This document shows positions 19,501 through 21,091 of a stretch of DNA of 21,091 nt, piece by piece (within the stretch, counting starts at the first letter, position 1; each line of letters starts with the position of its first letter). The DNA is taken from contig BMAT01013597.1 of the NCBI GenBank assembly GCA_019649035.1, forward strand, positions 1 through 21,091, read 5' to 3'. Under the pieces are notes generated by a model that saw only the letters and a program-made list of their open reading frames with translations, did no database searches and was not told the DNA's origin. The translations under genes were made by a program, and so were the position numbers. Origin of the DNA: Elysia marginata. Its lineage: Eukaryota > Mollusca > Gastropoda > Plakobranchidae.

Positions 19501-19549
19501 GAGTTTCCACTAATTTCTATTGAAGCCCATGCATCAACCTGTGGGGAAG
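4492..19549 (+). CDS. UIMC1: RAP80-like (BRCA1-A complex subunit) gene, eleven exons, 3' partial
   Basis: The reconstructed protein has 929 residues so far, and all ten exon joins are in phase. Residues 1-289 (exons 1-9) are acidic, Ser-rich and without a recognised domain, apart from a SUMO-interaction-like IIIPESPD at 239-246. Residues 290-345 resemble the RAP80 Abraxas-interacting region: V-D-x-N-x-Y spacing, then QR-x-L and a G-x-P-V block. The rest of exon 10 is charged and disordered-looking. It has basic clusters at 478-499 and 759-775 and SUMO-motif-like FISDSEDE (578) and LIVLSDSD (616). A zinc finger uses C908, C911, H923 and C927. In vertebrates RAP80 binds K63-ubiquitin and SUMO chains at DNA breaks and brings Abraxas, BRCC36 and BRCA1. 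The vertebrate protein is about 720 residues with tandem UIMs, which I could not find here. The family call rests on two short similarities. A divergent UBZ-finger repair protein of another family is the main alternative. Confidence 0.6.
4589..5158 (+). other. Intron 1
   Basis: The intron runs from donor GTAAGT to acceptor CTTCTGCAG. It is AT-rich and no repeat or nested gene is seen. Confidence 0.6.
5159..5211 (+). CDS. Exon 2 of RAP80-like gene
   Basis: The exon follows a good acceptor (CCTTCTGCAG) and ends G|GTAAGA. Entering in phase 1 it completes a Leu codon and reads LSGILDDDIGAEERDGLV, leaving in phase 0. The other two frames do not join exon 1 to exon 3 openly. It is acidic with no recognised motif. 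Confidence 0.65.
5212..5958 (+). other. Intron 2
   Basis: AT-rich intron with a pyrimidine-rich acceptor tract just before 5958. Short reading frames here, on both strands, look like chance. No mobile element was recognised. Confidence 0.55.
5959..5994 (+). CDS. Exon 3 of RAP80-like gene (36 nt)
   Basis: This short exon follows CTTTTTTGCAG and ends AAG|GTAATT. It reads KVLLESNPDFLK in phase 0 on both sides, so skipping it would not shift the frame. The strong acceptor and codon-like content support it. Confidence 0.6.
5995..6776 (+). other. Intron 3
   Basis: It contains CTTACCAAGCA at 6397-6407 and its exact reverse complement at 6695-6705, an 11-bp inverted pair about 300 bp apart that may be the ends of a small decayed repeat. 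A stretch at about 6261-6300 could be a cryptic 36-nt exon but its donor, GTGACT, is weak. Otherwise AT-rich with nothing recognised. Confidence 0.45.
6777..6827 (+). CDS. Exon 4 of RAP80-like gene (51 nt)
   Basis: After acceptor CTGTTTTAG the exon reads AEENKKEDVTESDDRSQ in phase 0 and ends CAG|GTAAAT. A competing acceptor four bases downstream (GCAG) would break the frame. The peptide is strongly acidic. Confidence 0.6.
6828..7317 (+). other. Intron 4, with a GC-rich patch
   Basis: Most of the intron is AT-rich. A patch at about 7000-7050 (GGCCCTCTCCCC...GGCGGAGACCCC) and a GCGGCCGC at about 7170 stand out and may mark an old repeat insertion. I could not find terminal repeats to define it. 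Confidence 0.4.
7318..7620 (+). CDS. Exon 5 of RAP80-like gene (303 nt)
   Basis: The exon encodes 101 residues rich in Asp, Glu, Ser, Asn and Gln, with DNEEDEATQPPDQ near the start and CDSDVEGIDGNNSPE at the end. It looks disordered and no domain is recognised. The acceptor ATCTGAAACAG has a poor pyrimidine tract. The donor GAG|GTGCTT at 7621 is weak but is the one that joins in phase to exon 6. A stronger-looking donor inside the exon (GCAG|GTATGG, near 7421) would put a stop codon soon after the exon 6 junction, so I rejected it. Reading past 7620 ends at a stop at 7681. Confidence 0.55.
7621..7999 (+). other. Intron 5
   Basis: A 379-bp AT-rich intron with a clear T-rich tract before the acceptor TTGTTAG. 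Nothing else is seen. Confidence 0.55.
8000..8142 (+). CDS. Exon 6 of RAP80-like gene (143 nt)
   Basis: After a long T tract and TTAG the exon reads IPGYAEDITATNTVKSKLFE and onward, acidic and Ser/Gln-rich, leaving in phase 2. Exon 7 completes the split codon as Arg. The donor AG|GTTTTT matches consensus only at GT, and a transposon begins 12 bp downstream. Without splicing, the frame would continue through the transposon end to a TAG at 8204. The exact 3' border is the least certain of the early exons. Confidence 0.55.
8155..9531. mobile_element. TIR element A (hAT-like, 6-bp TSD), 1377 bp
   Basis: The ends are CAGTGATGAAA (left) and its exact reverse complement TTTCATCACTG (right). ATTTAT flanks both sides (8149-8154 and 9532-9537), a perfect 6-bp target duplication. 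Fourteen bases in from the left end sits the perfect 18-bp palindrome TTCCGCGGATCCGCGGAA (8169-8186). Further TTCCGCG copies begin at 8271, 8287 and 8485. A run of TCTAGATCTAG-like sequence lies at about 8666-8712. The left half is rich in CpG compared with the surrounding introns. The longest internal frame (about 8783-8998, 71 codons) matches nothing I know, so the element looks non-autonomous. It shares its left-end architecture with the element at 11881-14203. Confidence 0.75.
9825..9933 (+). CDS. Exon 7 of RAP80-like gene, with SUMO-motif-like stretch
   Basis: The exon follows TTTTATGCAG and ends AAG|GTAAAG. Entered in phase 2 it gives Arg228 and then SEKSSENEPDIIIPESPDND. The hydrophobic triplet III (239-241) followed by acidic and Ser residues has the form of a SUMO-interaction motif. 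Vertebrate RAP80 has a comparable motif (FIVISDSD) near its N terminus. Binding is inference. The exon leaves in phase 0. Confidence 0.65.
9934..11679 (+). other. Intron 7
   Basis: A 1.75-kb AT-rich intron ending in TATTTTTCAG. The stretch 11170-11480 is somewhat richer in C and T and may be an old repeat, but no terminal repeats or coding sequence could be identified. Confidence 0.5.
11680..11732 (+). CDS. Exon 8 of RAP80-like gene (53 nt)
   Basis: Between a strong acceptor (ATTTTTCAG) and a perfect donor (AT|GTAAGT) the exon reads EGDSRSQRLTSSLKTCD and leaves in phase 2. Both splice sites are close to consensus, so the exon is likely real although the peptide itself is uninformative. Confidence 0.6.
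12595..12940. repeat. Pyrimidine-rich low-complexity tract
   Basis: About 350 bases are dominated by C and T on the + strand, with many CTCTCT, TCTTTC and TCCCTC runs, inside the transposon at 11881-14203. Serine/leucine/phenylalanine-rich open frames over it are compositional artefacts. Confidence 0.7.
13814..13854. repeat. 20-bp tandem duplication
   Basis: GACCAACTTTATGATAACTT occurs at 13814-13833 and again at 13835-13854, separated by one T. The copies are identical, suggesting a recent slippage event inside the transposon. Confidence 0.85.
14720..14741 (+). CDS. Exon 9 of RAP80-like gene, 22-nt microexon
   Basis: The exon is bounded by CTATTTCAG and CTG|GTGAGT. Entered in phase 2 from exon 8 it completes an Ile codon and reads KTLLRDL, leaving in phase 0 exactly as exon 10 requires. 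Skipping it would join a phase-2 exon to a phase-0 one and break the frame. The in-phase fit and good splice sites support it, but at this size a chance match is possible. Confidence 0.5.
15227..15290. repeat. Direct repeat inside pogo-like element
   Basis: GAGAACCTTAGGAGAC occurs at 15227-15242 and 15275-15290, a 48-bp period. A partial third copy (AGGAGACAATAAAC) follows near 15311, and the bases after the first copy (AATAACC) are similar. This is a short decayed tandem repeat inside the transposon. Confidence 0.6.
16079..16192 (+). pseudogene. Truncated CENP-B/pogo-type transposase start
   Basis: An ATG at 16079 opens a 37-codon frame that begins MAVRKLTTLTLMRKIELIDK. The pattern of basic residues, then L-T-L, then a K-I-E-L-I-x-K helix is typical of the first helix-turn-helix at the N terminus of CENP-B, Tigger and pogo transposases. 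After about 23 codons the similarity stops and the frame runs through AT-rich sequence to TAA at 16190. The remaining DNA-binding and DDE domains are absent. Its position near the right end of a TA-flanked TIR element agrees with an internal deletion that removed most of the gene. Confidence 0.6.
16764..18611 (+). CDS. UIMC1: Exon 10 of RAP80-like gene, large central exon
   Basis: The exon encodes residues 290-905, follows CATTCCCAACCAG and ends TTG|GTTAGT in phase 0. The first 56 residues resemble the RAP80 Abraxas-interacting region: VDKNCYSQVV, then a helical YRRRVSREQRRL, then WGSPVEVG. The vertebrate counterpart has VDPNQY, a long helix with QRQLL, and GEPVL in the same order. Beyond this the protein is charged and low in hydrophobics, as in RAP80. 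It includes YVLNISDKED (393), a Lys/Arg cluster (478-499), FISDSEDE (578), LIVLSDSD (616) and RKRK/KRK (759-775). The last two acidic motifs have the form of SUMO-interaction motifs. The frame runs past 18611 to a stop at 18641; an isoform ending there would lack the zinc finger. One uninterrupted 616-codon frame is strong evidence of coding. Confidence 0.85.
18612..19476 (+). other. Intron 10
   Basis: AT-rich intron from donor GTTAGT to acceptor TTTTCCCACAG. Besides the pogo-like MITE at 19033-19205 nothing is recognised. Confidence 0.6.
19033..19205. mobile_element. Short pogo-like MITE, degenerate
   Basis: The reverse complement of the right end begins CAGTGGAATCCAGTTAAGAT and is followed outside by TA, matching the general form of pogo/Tigger ends. 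The left end, CAGTAGAGTTTGCTTTAA, matches it at roughly three quarters of positions, including the shared AAACCC after the first 20 bases. The left flank is AA where TA is expected, so one base has changed or the border is misplaced. At 173 bp it cannot encode anything. Confidence 0.4.
19477..19549 (+). CDS. UIMC1: Exon 11 of RAP80-like gene, UBZ4-like zinc finger
   Basis: The exon follows TTTTCCCACAG and ends AAG|GTATTG in phase 1. It encodes a compact C-x2-C-x11-H-x3-C finger with ligands C908, C911, H923 and C927 and the core CPICGREFP...IEAH. The first zinc finger of vertebrate RAP80 has the same spacing and the same F-P and I-E-x-H signature. Similar UBZ4 fingers occur in RAD18 and other repair proteins, where they bind ubiquitin, so the finger alone does not decide the family. 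RAP80 has a second finger downstream; a matching exon would lie beyond this window. Confidence 0.75.
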
Positions 19550-21091
19550 GTATTGAATAACTAACAATTTTTTAATACAGCAATGGACAATAAGCTATTT
19601 AGAACTTGAATAAATTACAAGTATTCTGATGCTTTCATAAAATAGATGTCCATATTCCTGATAATTTTTAATTTATAATTGTTATTGTAAGTACTAATCC
19701 CTAAAAGCATAAAGAACCACCTCTCAGACTTTTAGGCAATAACTTTTCATGTTCTCAGTATCAATTTAACATTTTCATATTTCCGTCCCAGCAAAATTTT
19801 TCTACATCCTACACCAAAAGTTATTAATTTCGCATGCTCAGACTGCAAGTTCTCAAAATGTTTTCTTAGATATATAAATTTTATTAAATCTGCCAATGAA
19901 TAATTTAGTCATTGCTTGGTTATTAAAGTAAGGCGGCTCTTATTCATATCTCCGTTTCAGTAAAAATAAAGGAATACAATGTATTTCTTTCATGCTGGCT
20001 TCCCCATCCTCCGTCCTGTAATTTTTACCCCTACCAAGTCATGCTAATCAACTTGGTATCATAATTAACTTTGATTTGACACATATCTGTAAAATAGGGA
20101 ATGTGAGTAAATGAATTGTTCTAATTTTACTCAGCTAGGCCTACCCCTAGGCAGCCTAAGCTAAATGATGGTAGCCACAAGTTTCTATGATAATTTATGA
20201 AAAATAAAACAATTATAATGATTCAGTCTATTTTAATGTAACAATACAATAATTGTGCTTAACTATACCCTGATGTAAAATTTTTAAACTGATACTTGTG
20301 AAGATAGTGGGATTGATTAGTGAAATTAGCAGAAGGAGTTTCTTTCTTTGTCGCTCCTTTACAATGTTAGAATATTTACAAAAATCATGTTTTATTGATA
20401 GAACCTGGATTCCTTAATTCCATAGGTGCCACTTTTCGGGTTAATAGCAGAAATTCCGTTATGTTGCGACCTTTCCAATTCCACTAACTACAACTATCAC
20501 CCAATGTGTAAGCAGATTTCCGCTATCACTGATACAAATCGAGGACATACACATGAGGGGGTGCTGTCTATAAGATTAATTTTATTCTACTCCATTAGGG
20601 TATAAAAAGAGGATAATATGTCAGAGAAATCTTGGGCAATCTTAATTTTTTCTCTTAAGGCTAACCCACAAAACAATCCGATCCGCAGAGTAAAAAAAAA
20701 TTTTGGAGGTCAATGGGAATTGCTGGAACCAGAGAGTGGAAAATGAACCCACATGGTCTAAGCTTAAAGCAACAAAATACAAATTAAGAAAGTTCTCGTC
20801 AAGCAAAAGCAACCTTAAATTCGTAATCTAGGATGATCAATATGCAAACAGTTTGCAATCTTATATTCGATCAACCTTAAACAGCGCTAGTGCAATAGTA
20901 GAGCATTGTCAGAAGAAAGTTCCTTAAGCAAAGTTGTACTAGCCAAGCACTACAGATGAACTAGATGATGTAGATTTAACTACTAGATATCGCTGTTGTG
21001 GATCATATTGTGGAACTTTCAGTGGACCTCAAACAGCACTATATAGATCATTTATAGATATAACTTATAAATTTTCACCTCTAAGATCTAA
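19550..21091 (+). other. Probable intron 11, to the window edge
   Basis: A usable donor GTATTG opens this stretch. I looked for acceptors that would continue in phase 1. Candidates near 19758 and 19960 hit stops at once, and one near 20134 runs about 14 codons with no donor. The stretch about 20420-20720 has more CpG than its surroundings and may be a further repeat, but I could not find its ends. No gene is supported. Confidence 0.45.

Overview
The window looks like nuclear DNA of an invertebrate animal. It is AT-rich and has long introns, GT-AG exon borders, no operons, and several non-autonomous DNA transposons. A lophotrochozoan, probably a mollusc, is my best guess. That rests on overall style (CpG-poor host sequence, TCTAGATCTAGA-type tracts inside repeats, pogo-like and hAT-like elements) and not on a species-specific marker.

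One protein-coding gene runs on the + strand from about 4492 to beyond the right edge. I assembled eleven exons whose splice phases all join without a stop: 4492-4588, 5159-5211, 5959-5994, 6777-6827, 7318-7620, 8000-8142, 9825-9933, 11680-11732, 14720-14741, 16764-18611 and 19477-19549. They encode 929 codons plus one base, and the 3' end of the gene lies outside the window. Two parts point to RAP80 (UIMC1), the ubiquitin/SUMO-reading subunit of the BRCA1-A DNA-damage complex. The start of exon 10 resembles the RAP80 Abraxas-interacting region. Exon 11 encodes a C-x2-C-x11-H-x3-C zinc finger with the same spacing as the first RAP80 zinc finger. Between them lies a long, charged, low-complexity region with SUMO-interaction-like motifs and basic nuclear-localisation-like clusters. 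No ubiquitin-interacting motif was found.

Layout: 1-4478 is upstream non-coding DNA holding an inverted-repeat MITE (366-610), a 464-bp hAT-like MITE (1397-1860) and a degenerate long-period repeat field (about 2681-3405). From 4492 to 8142 lie six small and medium exons. Intron 6 carries a 1377-bp element (8155-9531) and intron 8 carries a related 2323-bp element (11881-14203). These two share an 18-bp-class CCGCGGATCCGCGG palindrome at the same distance from their left ends, have CAG...CTG termini, and have perfect 6-bp target duplications. Intron 9 holds a 1484-bp pogo/Tigger-like deletion derivative (14976-16459) that still carries the first codons of a CENP-B-type transposase. Intron 10 holds a 173-bp pogo-like MITE (19033-19205). 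The last 1.5 kb (19550-21091) is probably intron.

There is one gene, so no pathway is encoded here. The notable content is the divergent RAP80-like protein and a set of TIR elements with 6-bp rather than 8-bp duplications.
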